This document shows, one piece after another, positions 25,443 through 33,583 of a DNA stretch of 64,000 bases. This DNA is from Gemmatimonadota bacterium (lineage in GTDB: Bacteria > Gemmatimonadota > Gemmatimonadetes > Gemmatimonadales > GWC2-71-9), in the NCBI GenBank assembly GCA_016704275.1, contig JADJAK010000001.1:1-64000 (forward strand), read 5' to 3'. How positions within the stretch are numbered: position 1 is the stretch's first letter; every line of letters begins with the position of its first letter. The notes beneath the pieces were generated by a model. The model had not been told where the DNA came from and did no database searches. It worked only from the letters and a program-made list of their open reading frames with translations. The position numbers and the translations under genes were made by a program.

Positions 25443-25754
25443 ATGCGCATCCCTACTCGCTTCGCCCCCGTTCTCTTCAGCGCCCTCCTCTCGGCCGTGA
25501 TGGTCGCGATCGTCTCGGGCTATGTCCTGTTCACCACGCAGGGCATTCATCCTGGTTTGCTCGCCCAGTGGGGACACAGCTGCCTCCGGACCTGGCCGAT
25601 CGCATTTCCGACAGTGTTCGTCGTCGCGCCGCTGGTCCGTCGCCTCGTGGCTCGGCTCACGATGCCTGCGGCGGTTGCAGCGCTGGTGCTGCTGCTTGCT
25701 CCCGCAGCCGCCACGGCGCAGGCCGCGTTCGTGAACGCGGGTGCCCGTCGGTGA
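25443..25754 (+). CDS. DUF2798 family membrane protein
   Basis: 103 residues; RIPTRFAPVLFSALLSAVMVAIVSGYVLF and TWPIAFPTVFVVAPLVRRLVARL are the two conserved DUF2798 segments. Two core helices are followed by an extra hydrophobic C-terminal stretch. Preceded by AAGGAG. The stop overlaps the next GTG start (GTGA). Confidence 0.83.
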   Translation: MRIPTRFAPVLFSALLSAVMVAIVSGYVLFTTQGIHPGLLAQWGHSCLRTWPIAFPTVFVVAPLVRRLVARLTMPAAVAALVLLLAPAAATAQAAFVNAGARR

Positions 25755-26458
25755 AGCCGGCGTCCACCACCGCGCGCCGAGGCGACTGGTTGGTGCCGTC
25801 GCTGCTCCTCCTGCTGGCGCTGGTTCCGTCGGTGGCGGGTGGGGCGCGTGTGGCTGACCTCGCGCGCGGCGGACCGATCACCGAAGCAAATGCTCGATTC
25901 ATGGCGATGCCGCTTCCCGTGCTGTTGCACCTGCTGGCGGCGGTGCCCTTCGGCATGGTCGGCGCGTTCCAGTTCTCGGCGGGACTGCGGCGCCGCGCGC
26001 CGCGTTGGCATCGGGCCGCGGGGTGGCTCCTGCTCCCCCTCGCCCTGCTCGTTGCGGTGACTGGACTCTGGATGACACTCACCTATCCCTGGCCCGCCGG
26101 AGACGGCGTGGCGCTCTACGCGATGCGCCTCCTCGTTGGCGTCGCAATGCTGGGGTCGCTGGTGCTGAGCCTCGACGCGATCTGGCGGCGGCGCTACGCC
26201 GAGCATGGCGAATGGATGACCCGTGCCTATGCGATCGGGATGGGCGCCGGGACGCAGGTCTTTACGCACCTGCCATGGTTCCTGCTGGTCGGGCAGCCGA
26301 CCGAGGGGCCGCGGGCGGTGATGATGGGGCTCGGCTGGGTGATCAACATCGTGGTGGCGGAGTGGGTGATTCGGCGCGGGGCGATGCGGGTGGCGGGTCG
26401 CGCAGGATGTCGCCTGTGCGGCCGATCTTCCGCATCATTGAGGTATGACCTACCCTGA
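25751..26458 (+). CDS. DUF2306-like membrane protein
   Basis: 235 residues from the GTG at 25751, overlapping the DUF2798 stop. Six or so membrane helices are visible. Conserved polar positions fit DUF2306: LLHLLAAVPFGMVGAFQF, RRRAPRWHRAAGWLLLPLALLVAVTG, and RRRYAEHGEWMTRAYAIGMGAGTQVFTHLP with several His. It is predicted in the inner membrane, and the His residues may bind heme or metal. Third gene of the MerR-linked operon. Confidence 0.78.
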   Translation: MKPASTTARRGDWLVPSLLLLLALVPSVAGGARVADLARGGPITEANARFMAMPLPVLLHLLAAVPFGMVGAFQFSAGLRRRAPRWHRAAGWLLLPLALLVAVTGLWMTLTYPWPAGDGVALYAMRLLVGVAMLGSLVLSLDAIWRRRYAEHGEWMTRAYAIGMGAGTQVFTHLPWFLLVGQPTEGPRAVMMGLGWVINIVVAEWVIRRGAMRVAGRAGCRLCGRSSASLRYDLP

Positions 26459-26471
26459 CCTGGAGATTGAC

Positions 26472-27137
26472 ATGACGACCCCGCGACGCGACTTCCTCGG
26501 CCTCCTCGGTGCCGCGACCCTCCTTGGCGGACACCTACCGGAAGCCCTCTCGGCAACCGCGGGACCGTCGCCGAGCTCGCCGACGCGCGGCCCGTGGGAC
26601 ATGACGTGGCGCTCGCGACTCGTCGGCGCCCACCGGGCAGTCTTTGACGCCCCTGAAGTGAGCGAGGGCGATCCGGTCCTGCGAGCCGTCATCTGGGGGA
26701 GGCAGATGACCGAGGTGTTCGGCACCAAGCCGTCGGGGATGAGCCGCGTGCTGGTACTGCGCCACAACGGGATCGAGCTGGCGATGCAAGACAGCTACTG
26801 GGCGGCATTCGACGCCTCGACCCGCCACGGATTCCGCGATGCCGCCGGCGCACCACTCAAGGTCAATCCCGTCCGTGCGGCGCGCGCCGAGGTTCCGGAA
26901 CCGTTCCGAGACCTGACGCTCGAGCGGTTTGCGGCCGAGGGTGGGGTCGTGTTGGCGTGCGACGTGGCACTGCGCGTCTACGTCGTGCCGCGCTACGTCG
27001 CGACTGGGCTGTCGGAGGCGGCGGCCTACGCGACGGCGGTCCGCGCGTTGCTCCCAGGGGTGATCCTCCAGCCGTCGGGGATCTTCGCTCTCTCGGTGGC
27101 GCAAGAGGCGGGCGCCCGCTTCATCCCCGCGAGCTGA
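26472..27137 (+). CDS. Tat-exported protein of unknown function
   Basis: 221 residues from the ATG at 26472, chosen because GGAG at 26462-26465 is 6 bp upstream. A twin-arginine signal (TPRRDFLGLLGAATLLGG) directs folded export. The mature chain has an alternating beta/alpha pattern and AAYATAVRALLPGVILQPSGIFALSVAQEAG near the C-terminus, resembling a DsrE-like fold, but no catalytic Cys is present. Last gene after the MerR-controlled membrane set; it may share the transcript. Confidence 0.7.
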   Translation: MTTPRRDFLGLLGAATLLGGHLPEALSATAGPSPSSPTRGPWDMTWRSRLVGAHRAVFDAPEVSEGDPVLRAVIWGRQMTEVFGTKPSGMSRVLVLRHNGIELAMQDSYWAAFDASTRHGFRDAAGAPLKVNPVRAARAEVPEPFRDLTLERFAAEGGVVLACDVALRVYVVPRYVATGLSEAAAYATAVRALLPGVILQPSGIFALSVAQEAGARFIPAS

Positions 27138-27207
27138 GCGAGGGGCGCGCTCCCGCAACCCCTGACGCCGCGCGGTCTCGTTGGTCCGGATCGTCGCGAG
27201 CTCGTGC

Positions 27208-27723
27208 TCAGGCTGGCTCGATCGCTTCGAGCCAGCCGAGTCGCGTGGCAGCCCAAGCCAGGCCCGCGACACAGAGGACGTAGAAGTAGCCAACGAGCAG
27301 GCTGAGCACACCATACATCAAGCCGATGTCCCAGTCCGCCACACCAAGCGACTGGCCGGTGAACATCATCTGCCACGCGATCCAGGCCAGGAGCGGCGGG
27401 AGGAAGAGTACCGGCGACCACCACGAGACGCGGCGCAGCTCTCTCCCACTCTTGCCACGGCTCCAGATCAGGATGAGCAGAGCGAAAGCGGCGTAGGGGA
27501 TCCCTCCGAGCACGAGCGAACCCAGCAGTGGTCCGAGGACGATCCCGCTGGGATCTGCGGCACCCGCAATGTCGGCCAGTGGCGCCGGCAGGAGCCAGAA
27601 TACTCCGGGGAGCAGAATCGGGAGGAGGAGGCTCGCGCGGTAGAAACTGCCGCGGCGCACGCGGGGCCCTCCGCCGATGCCGAGCTTCTTGCTGAGCGGG
27701 GTACCGGAGTAGCCGGCGGTCAT
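27208..27723 (-). CDS. membrane protein with DUF3052-like N-terminus
   Basis: 171 residues. The first 22 (MTAGYSGTPLSKKLGIGGG plus PRV) closely resemble the N-terminus of soluble DUF3052 proteins. After that the chain switches to four to five membrane helices (LLLPILLPGVFWLLPAPL; IVLGPLLGSLVLGGIPYAAFALLILIW; SPVLFLPPLLAWIAWQMMF; VLSLLVGYFYVLCVAGLAW). This looks like a hybrid gene. The start overlaps the stop of the small upstream gene as ATGA. Confidence 0.68.
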   Translation of the reverse strand: MTAGYSGTPLSKKLGIGGGPRVRRGSFYRASLLLPILLPGVFWLLPAPLADIAGAADPSGIVLGPLLGSLVLGGIPYAAFALLILIWSRGKSGRELRRVSWWSPVLFLPPLLAWIAWQMMFTGQSLGVADWDIGLMYGVLSLLVGYFYVLCVAGLAWAATRLGWLEAIEPA

Positions 27724-27938
27724 GGGGCAATGGGAGACGGCCGATCCCAGTGCCCCCGTGAAATCACCCAGGCGGGGTTGATCGGCATCCCGTTGCTGAC
27801 GACAAATGCGAGCAATCCCCCTTCCTCGCTCGGCAATACCTCGAATTCGTCATCTTCGACGATCCATATACCCAGGAACGATTCCCGCCCCAGATGGGGG
27901 GATTCGCCTCCGACCTCATCTGCAGTGTCGTCGTTCAA
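27720..27938 (-). CDS. 72-residue acidic protein, TTG start
   Basis: A short frame hidden on the minus strand. TTG at 27938 is preceded by GGGAGG at 5-bp distance, giving NDDTADEVGGESPHLG at the N-terminus and a beta-rich core (FLGIWIVEDDEFEVLP; GGLLAFVVSNGMPI). It is acidic and soluble. An in-frame ATG at 27995 would put the start inside the promoter box. It is coupled to the following membrane gene by ATGA. A copy of the GTGGCGCC promoter lies upstream, which supports a real gene here. Confidence 0.6.
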   Translation of the reverse strand: MNDDTADEVGGESPHLGRESFLGIWIVEDDEFEVLPSEEGGLLAFVVSNGMPINPAWVISRGHWDRPSPIAP

Positions 27939-27990
27939 TCTCGCCTCCCGTTGGAACACCGACTCGGCAGTGAGTGCTGGATGCCAAATC

Positions 27991-28025
27991 AACATGTCGC
28001 GGTGGTGTGACAATTGGGGCGCCAC
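27991..28025 (-). promoter_or_regulatory. GTGGCGCCCC-N19-CATGTT promoter motif
   Basis: GTGGCGCCCC (28025-28016), exactly 19 nt, then CATGTT (27996-27991), 53 bp before the TTG at 27938. It has one mismatch in the TA of the second box. Confidence 0.6.
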
Positions 28026-28032
28026 CCGACGG

Positions 28033-29274
28033 CTACCGCGTGACGCGGTAGACCCCAACCAGGACGCCGCCCTCGACGGTCCGTCGCTGCACCAGCAGGA
28101 AGTCTTTGCCGGCCTGGATGATGCGGGCGTTGCCAGGCAGCCGGAACGATCCAAGGAAGCGACCGTCTGGGGCAAAGACATCCCAGCTCGATGCGGACTG
28201 CATCGCGAGGAATCCCTCTCGCTGCACAAGGAGGTGTCCGTCGCTCGTGAACTCGAGATCCACGAGAGCCGGCATCGAATCGGGTCGTGGCACGGCGTCC
28301 AGCACGCGCTCCCGCGTTGCGGCGTCGAGGTTGAAGATCGTGCGGGCAGTGTACTCGCGCTCCTCTGGCGTCGCCACCTTCGGCGTCGCGCGCCGTGCGC
28401 CGATGCGCTGGACGATCCGCTCGAGGACGCCCGCAGGTGTCCACAGTTCGATGCGGTAATCGTGGCTCGCCCAGAGCGCGATGCGGAGTGGGGAGCCGCC
28501 GCCCGCGATCTGAGGCCAGGGGTCGAAGGGGTGCAGGACGGACACCGTGCGCCCGGGGGCCACGGCGATGTTGTGGCTAGTGAGCCCCGAGAACATCCCG
28601 AGTGGGTAGGCGGTGTCGAGCGTGGGCGGGACCGCCCATCGCCTGATCCGGCGTCGGTGGGTGCCGGGAGCGTCGTCGGGCGACGACTCAGTGCCAGATG
28701 CCCCGGCCGCGGTCGAGTCCTCCTGGCAGGCGAGCTGCGAGCCGTCGACGAGGAGCATCGGGACGCACTCGACCCATCGGCCAAGCGCGTTGAACCGATC
28801 GAGGGCCAAGGGCTGCTCGCGGGAGTACCGTCCGTCGGGCGCATAGTAGGCCACACGCGTGAGCCACGGGTCGTGAACGCGCAGCGTGTCTCCCGCCACG
28901 AGCTGCAGCGCCCCGACGCGGCGGAACTCGCCCGGCCCCTCGCCCGTGCGGCTGAGCAGCCGCACGAAGCGGCCATCCGCACCAAAGAGCCGAATGGAGC
29001 CATCGACCGCCACGGCGATGCGGCCGTCGGCGAATCGCACGGCCGCTTCGATCGAGCGCCACTGCTGCTGCGGATCGTTTTCGTCGGCGCCGAGCACAGT
29101 GGTCGGGACGGAGTCGACCTCCCACGCCTCGCCATCCTGCCACGCGCCCGTGGTGCTCGTGACGATTGCGACGCCAGCCGAGTCGCGGATGCTCGCGATG
29201 GGTATCGCTGGCTCAGCTGTCGAGCTGCATGCGAGCAGCGCGAGTGTGAGCGCGACAGGCGAAAGGAGGCGCAC
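28033..29274 (-). CDS. six-bladed beta-propeller lipoprotein (paralogue A)
   Basis: 413 residues from the GTG at 29274, with CGGAG 5 bp upstream. A signal ends in lipobox LALLACSS. Then RDSAGVAIVTST, DPQQQWRSIE and LLSRTGEGPGEFRRVG follow. It is clearly homologous over its length to the gene at 30072-31331, with shared DGSIRLFGADGRFVRL, so the two are tandem paralogues split by a DNA-repair gene. Probably surface or periplasmic; ligand unknown. Confidence 0.82.
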   Translation of the reverse strand: MRLLSPVALTLALLACSSTAEPAIPIASIRDSAGVAIVTSTTGAWQDGEAWEVDSVPTTVLGADENDPQQQWRSIEAAVRFADGRIAVAVDGSIRLFGADGRFVRLLSRTGEGPGEFRRVGALQLVAGDTLRVHDPWLTRVAYYAPDGRYSREQPLALDRFNALGRWVECVPMLLVDGSQLACQEDSTAAGASGTESSPDDAPGTHRRRIRRWAVPPTLDTAYPLGMFSGLTSHNIAVAPGRTVSVLHPFDPWPQIAGGGSPLRIALWASHDYRIELWTPAGVLERIVQRIGARRATPKVATPEEREYTARTIFNLDAATRERVLDAVPRPDSMPALVDLEFTSDGHLLVQREGFLAMQSASSWDVFAPDGRFLGSFRLPGNARIIQAGKDFLLVQRRTVEGGVLVGVYRVTR

Positions 29275-29289
29275 GGTGACTCCGGTCAA

Positions 29290-29337
29290 GGGTCCTTCGA
29301 CTGCGCAGCCCTTCAGGCTGCTCCGCTCAGGATGACA
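29290..29337. repeat. half copy of the TGTCATCCTGAGCG-family element
   Basis: GGTCCTTCGACTGCGCAG ... GCTCAGGATGACA forms only the right half of the element. It lies directly before the propeller gene start and next to a CGATCAT heptamer tract. Confidence 0.7.
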
Positions 29338-29340
29338 GTT

Positions 29341-29378
29341 CCACCGATCATCGACCATCGATCATCGATCATCGCCCC
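29341..29378. repeat. heptanucleotide repeat tract (CGATCAT units)
   Basis: CGATCAT, CGACCAT, CGATCAT, CGATCAT in tandem, between the half palindromic element and the end of the AlkD-like gene. Confidence 0.75.
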
Positions 29379-30043
29379 TACCCCTGCCGCCTCACCATCT
29401 CATTGATCCACACCGGCGCAAACGGCGACGTGCACCCCTTCGAGACCGGATAGTCGCGATAGATGCCGAGACGTTCGCCGATGGCGAGGGCGCGCTTCCG
29501 CAGCGCGGGATGGTGGATGCCGATGTTCGCGAGGCAGCTGTTCATCGTCCACTGCGTCGGCGCGGGTGCCGTCGGCATCTCGGCCTCGATCCGGTCGAGC
29601 AGTGCGGTCAGGTCGATTCCTTCCGGACTCCGAGCGACGCGGCCGGAGGTGAGTCCCCACCCGGCGCGCGCGGCCCACGGGTCGGCGTCGGCCATCCACC
29701 TCACGCGCAGCGCCTCCTTCTCGGGGTACTCCTTCACCAGGTAGGCGTTGACCCAGTCGGCCACCTGCGAGAAAGTCGCCGCACGCACAATGCGGTCGAG
29801 CTCATCGAGTGAGAGCTTCTTCGGCTTGATCAGCAGGATGGCGAGCAGCTGCGCGTCGATGATACCGCTGTCGTAGAGGTCCATCGCCGACTGATGGTCG
29901 GCCTTCATTTGCGCGGCGAGTTTGCGGATGTCGCCGAGCTTGGCGCCGTATTGGTTGTCGCCGGCGCCGAACTTCCGATTGTGCACGCGGACACTTTCGT
30001 TGCCGAGCGCCTTGAGCGCGTCGAGGGCTTCCTGCAGCGTCAT
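29378..30043 (-). CDS. DNA alkylation repair protein (AlkD-like HEAT repeat)
   Basis: 221 residues of the AlkD/AlkC HEAT-like superfamily: helical repeats with NESVRVHNRKFGAGDNQYGAKLGDIRKLA at the N-terminus, FSQVADWVNAYLVKEY, and AARAGWGLTSGRVARSPEGIDLTALLDRIE. AlkD-type enzymes remove N3- or N7-alkylpurines without base flipping. The conserved Trp and Asp residues of the DNA-facing groove are plausible here but not mapped. It is a single gene between the two propeller paralogues. Confidence 0.82.
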   Translation of the reverse strand: MTLQEALDALKALGNESVRVHNRKFGAGDNQYGAKLGDIRKLAAQMKADHQSAMDLYDSGIIDAQLLAILLIKPKKLSLDELDRIVRAATFSQVADWVNAYLVKEYPEKEALRVRWMADADPWAARAGWGLTSGRVARSPEGIDLTALLDRIEAEMPTAPAPTQWTMNSCLANIGIHHPALRKRALAIGERLGIYRDYPVSKGCTSPFAPVWINEMVRRQG

Positions 30044-30071
30044 CGGGGCCTCAGGGGAGAGTCATCCAATA

Positions 30072-31331
30072 TTACCGCTTCAGTCGGTAGGCCTCGACCA
30101 ACCAGGCATCGTCGGGGGTTCGGCGCATCACCAGCAGGTGGTCGGACCCGGCGGCGAGCAGCCGCATGTGGCCGGGGATGCGAATGTTGCCGAGGAGGCC
30201 GCCATCGGTGCCGAAGACATCCCAGACCGTGGCCGGCTGCGACAGGAGGCGACCCTCCCGCTGGACGAGCAACTCTCCGGAAGGCATCATCGCCAGGCCA
30301 GATACGGCGGCGAGGGAGTCCGGCGTGGGCACCTGGGCGAGCACGCGATCCCGCGTCGCCTGGTCCATGTAGTCCAGCTGGCTGGCCATGTATTCGTGTG
30401 CCCGCGCGATCTCGTCGGGGGGCGGGGTCTGTCGAGCACCGGGCCGTTCGATGATCCGTTCGAGCTTGCCCGTCATCGACCAGAGTTCGATGCGATACTC
30501 CGGATTGGTCGCGATCGCGAGGCGCTGCGGGGTGCCGCCGCTGGCGAAGTACGATCGCGAATGGAACGGATGCATTACGAACGCCTCGCGCCCCGCCTCG
30601 AGCGTCACGCCGAATTGCTCGAGCCCCGCCTCGATCCCGACCGGGTAGGCCGTGTCGCGGGCAGGCGTGACAAGCCAGACGCGGTTCAGCTGGCGGAGCA
30701 GCCCGGGCCCGGGGGAACTCATGCCGCTCGCATCGATGACGCTTGGGCGATTCGTCGCGGAAAGCGGGATCGACGGGTCCTTCTTGCAGCCGTAGCGAGA
30801 GCCGTCCGGGAGGAAGCCGTTGCTGCATTCGGACCACGGGCCGAATCGCGCGAGCTGCTCGCGGTCGAGGCGCTCCTCGCGAATGAGCCGGCCGCTCGGC
30901 GTGTACCAGGCCACCTGGTACCCAAAGCTGTTGTTGGCCCGGATCGTGTCACCCGGCAGGGCGAGCAGGTCGCCAAGGTAGCGAAATTCGCCCGGCCCTT
31001 CGCCGGTCCGGCTGATCAGTCGCACGAAGCGGCCGTCGGCACCGAAGAGACGGATCGATCCGTCCGCGGCGACGGCGATGCTGCCATCCGAAAGCCGGGC
31101 GGCTCCCTCCACATACTTCCACTGTTGCTGCGGGTCGCTCTCGTCGGCGCCGATCACCGTCATCGGCATGGTATCGACCTGCCACCCCTCGCCCTCCTGC
31201 CAGGTGGGCGTCGTGCTGGTGACGATCTCGACGCCAGCCGAGTCGCGCACGGAAGCGGTGCTCGTGGATGGCTCTGGCGCGGTCTGGCAACCGATGAGGG
31301 CGGTGGTGATCAGCAGGGCGGCAGCGCGCAT
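30072..31331 (-). CDS. six-bladed beta-propeller lipoprotein (paralogue B)
   Basis: 419 residues from the ATG at 31331; signal with lipobox ALIGCQ. Contains RDSAGVEIVTST, DPQQQWKYVEG and LISRTGEGPGEFRYLG, parallel to paralogue A at 28033-29274. The middle insert (YGCKKDPSIPLSATNRPS) differs between the two. It has the 19-nt-spaced promoter at 31375-31409. Function unknown. Confidence 0.82.
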   Translation of the reverse strand: MRAAALLITTALIGCQTAPEPSTSTASVRDSAGVEIVTSTTPTWQEGEGWQVDTMPMTVIGADESDPQQQWKYVEGAARLSDGSIAVAADGSIRLFGADGRFVRLISRTGEGPGEFRYLGDLLALPGDTIRANNSFGYQVAWYTPSGRLIREERLDREQLARFGPWSECSNGFLPDGSRYGCKKDPSIPLSATNRPSVIDASGMSSPGPGLLRQLNRVWLVTPARDTAYPVGIEAGLEQFGVTLEAGREAFVMHPFHSRSYFASGGTPQRLAIATNPEYRIELWSMTGKLERIIERPGARQTPPPDEIARAHEYMASQLDYMDQATRDRVLAQVPTPDSLAAVSGLAMMPSGELLVQREGRLLSQPATVWDVFGTDGGLLGNIRIPGHMRLLAAGSDHLLVMRRTPDDAWLVEAYRLKR

Positions 31332-31374
31332 GGGCACTCCGGGGAGGGGAGGGTGCGTCGGGAGGTCGCCTTGC

Positions 31375-31409
31375 AAGCTATAGCGGGGGAGGCACTGGCG
31401 GGGCGCCAC
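31375..31409 (-). promoter_or_regulatory. GTGGCGCCCC-N19-TAGCTT promoter motif
   Basis: GTGGCGCCCC (31409-31400), 19 nt, TAGCTT (31380-31375), 44 bp before the ATG at 31331. Confidence 0.72.
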
Positions 31410-31443
31410 TTCCGCGCCTCCGAGTCTGGGGCGATCATCAGGG

Positions 31444-32637
31444 ATGCCTCCTTCCCTGACCAGTCGGCCAACGCTCCTCCTGGTGGTGCTCGCACTGCTT
31501 GCGGGCGCGCGCGCCCCTTACGTCTCGGCGCAGTCCGTCATCCAGGCACGAGAAGAGCTCCGCATCGACGCCGAAGCGAACGACCTGCTGCCGATCTGGT
31601 GGCTCTTCGTCTCGCCCAAAGGCGTCATGGTGGCGAGCCAGCAGCAGGATCGGAACTTCCGCTTCTTCGCCCCCGATGGCCGACCGCTTGGCACCTTCGG
31701 CCGGAACGGGGAAGGCCCGGGCGAGTTCCGTCGCATTGAGGGCACGCGGGCGGGGTGGGTCGGTGACACGCTCTGGTTGACCGAGGCCAGCCAGCCACGC
31801 CTCACCTTCGTCGGGCCTGACCTGAAGCTCGTGCGCATGGAGAAGTTGCCGATCGCGCTGCTGGGCCCGCGCGGCGAGGCGATCACTGAGGCCCCGATCA
31901 CGCAACCGTTCCTGTTCGGCCTCGCGCCCGATCGCTCGTTGCTCACCATGAGTTTCTGGCGAGAGGGCGCGACCTTACCCGCGTGGCTCAACGTGCCTGC
32001 GGGCCATTCGCGGTTCTTCTTGCGGGAGAGCCGCGAGGGACGCCTCACGCAGTACCTGGGCGCGATCCCAAATGACGTGACCACGTGCGAATCCGGCGAC
32101 CGCAATGGGAGGGTCGTCGTCCCGTGGTGCCCGCGGGCGGCGATCACCGAGCCGCTGGACCGGAACCGATTTGCGCTCGTGACGGCCGGGCCTGGTACCG
32201 CCACCGAAGGTCGTTACCGCGTCGTCGTGGTGGATGCGACGAAGGGCGACTCGCTGTTGAATCGAGAGTACCGCTACCGACCCGTGGCAATCCCGTCGCG
32301 CGCGATCGACAGCGCCAGGGCCGCGCTCATGAGTGCGAAGGGTGTTCCGCCGCAACTGCTCCAGATGTACGGCAAGGCGACCTTCCCGACACACTACCCA
32401 CCATTTCGCAGCGCGCTGATGGGCCGTGATGGGACGATCGCGATCGAGCTCTTCGGCGTCGTTGGAGGGCGGCGGCAGTGGCGCTTTCTGGACTCTCGTG
32501 GCGGCGACCTCGGCATCGTCGCCTTTCCCGCCTCGGTGCGGCTCTACGCCATCGAACGAGGGAGGGCATGGGGCACTGATGGCGAACCGGGCGACCAGGA
32601 TAGCATCGTGCGGTACAGCTGGCGCGTGGGGTCGTGA
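31444..32637 (+). CDS. secreted six-bladed beta-propeller protein
   Basis: 397 residues with a signal peptide (LLLVVLALLAGARAPYVSAQ) and the FGRNGEGPGEFRRIEG motif. Closest in layout to the truncated protein at 1-1141: both lack a lipobox and have a long beta insertion (VVVVDATKGDSLLNREYRYRP). It diverges from paralogue B with 112 bp between starts. No enzymatic motif. Confidence 0.8.
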   Translation: MPPSLTSRPTLLLVVLALLAGARAPYVSAQSVIQAREELRIDAEANDLLPIWWLFVSPKGVMVASQQQDRNFRFFAPDGRPLGTFGRNGEGPGEFRRIEGTRAGWVGDTLWLTEASQPRLTFVGPDLKLVRMEKLPIALLGPRGEAITEAPITQPFLFGLAPDRSLLTMSFWREGATLPAWLNVPAGHSRFFLRESREGRLTQYLGAIPNDVTTCESGDRNGRVVVPWCPRAAITEPLDRNRFALVTAGPGTATEGRYRVVVVDATKGDSLLNREYRYRPVAIPSRAIDSARAALMSAKGVPPQLLQMYGKATFPTHYPPFRSALMGRDGTIAIELFGVVGGRRQWRFLDSRGGDLGIVAFPASVRLYAIERGRAWGTDGEPGDQDSIVRYSWRVGS

Positions 32638-32670
32638 GCGGGAGTCGTTCGACAGCGTGGCACCACGGCG

Positions 32671-33138
32671 TCAGGCCGGGAGGTGTCGATCGTCAGAGTC
32701 TGCGTCGCCCTTCGGCAGGGCCCCGCGCTTGGCCGTATCAGAAATGGCGTAGCCGGTCGCGGCCCCGAGGATAGCGAAGACGCTGACGGGGAAGACGATA
32801 GCGCCGAGCACATTGACCTCACTCACGCCGCGCAGGAGCGCGAGCAGAATGAGGCCAATCATCACGACGCCGCCGAGCGCGCCGATGAGCGCGGAGCGCC
32901 ATGGGCTGAGTCCCGGTGAGTCGTCACGCCTCGGCAGCAGCGCAATCGCCGTGGCGTAGAGAATGCCGCCGACGAAGCCGATAATCGTGGTTGGTACGAG
33001 AAGGACAGCGCTGAAGCCCAGGGTGCCGTGCTTGAGCAACTGGTAGCCCGCGAAGCCAAGCAGCGAGGCCGTTCCCCAGAACACCCCGGAGACCACGCCC
33101 ATCGTGAGGATCGCCCGCAGTTTGCGGAGGGCGCTCAT
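32671..33138 (-). CDS. four-helix membrane protein
   Basis: 155 residues from the ATG at 33138 with four membrane helices (ILTMGVVSGVFWGTASLLGF; VLLVPTTIIGFVGGILYATAIALL; ALIGALGGVVMIGLILLALL; VFPVSVFAILGAATGYAI) and a charged C-terminus (KRGALPKGDADSDDR). No known family recognised. Confidence 0.66.
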   Translation of the reverse strand: MSALRKLRAILTMGVVSGVFWGTASLLGFAGYQLLKHGTLGFSAVLLVPTTIIGFVGGILYATAIALLPRRDDSPGLSPWRSALIGALGGVVMIGLILLALLRGVSEVNVLGAIVFPVSVFAILGAATGYAISDTAKRGALPKGDADSDDRHLPA

Positions 33139-33169
33139 GGGGTGAATCCGGGCAATGTCGGCATCCGGG

Positions 33170-33520
33170 TTACCGCAGCGCCGCGCCGCAATAGAGGCAC
33201 ACACTCCGCCCCCCGGCATTCGGCCGCTGGCAGGTCGGGCAGTGCGTGACGCCTGCGGTCATCCGGCCATCGACCCGACCGTCGCGGGCGTCAATCTCGC
33301 GCACCTTCGCCTCAAGATCGTCAGCATCCAGGCCAAGCCGCTCCTGCACGATCTCCCAGAGCGCCTGGTTGACCAAGGCCAGGCGTTCCGCTGCGTCACG
33401 AACCTCGCCGAGCTCCGAGCGCGTTGCGCGATTGTCGACCGCGTGTCCGTCGGCCGTGCTGCGCGCCTCGCGGAGCCGCTGTTCCTGGCTGAGGTCCCAG
33501 AAGAAGGAGAAGAGTCCCAT
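33170..33520 (-). CDS. coiled-coil protein with C-terminal zinc ribbon
   Basis: 116 residues. N-terminal FSFFWDLSQEQRLREA, a heptad-rich helix (residues ~20-75, LGEVRDAAERLALVNQALWEIVQERLGLDADDLE) and a C-terminal zinc ribbon C-x2-C-x11-C-x2-C (CPTCQRPNAGGRSVCLYCG). Likely a cytosolic adaptor. A TAGATT box lies at 33556-33561. No family assigned. Confidence 0.7.
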   Translation of the reverse strand: MGLFSFFWDLSQEQRLREARSTADGHAVDNRATRSELGEVRDAAERLALVNQALWEIVQERLGLDADDLEAKVREIDARDGRVDGRMTAGVTHCPTCQRPNAGGRSVCLYCGAALR

Positions 33521-33583
33521 CGTTGGCTCGGCCGGTTTGAGGGAATGTTCAACAGAATCTACGTCGCAGTACGGTCGCGCACC

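Noticed and set aside
27724..29135. 471-codon frame overlapping the propeller paralogue A
   Set aside because: Most is an Arg/Ser-rich shadow of the propeller; only its last 72 codons (27720-27938) look like a real gene.
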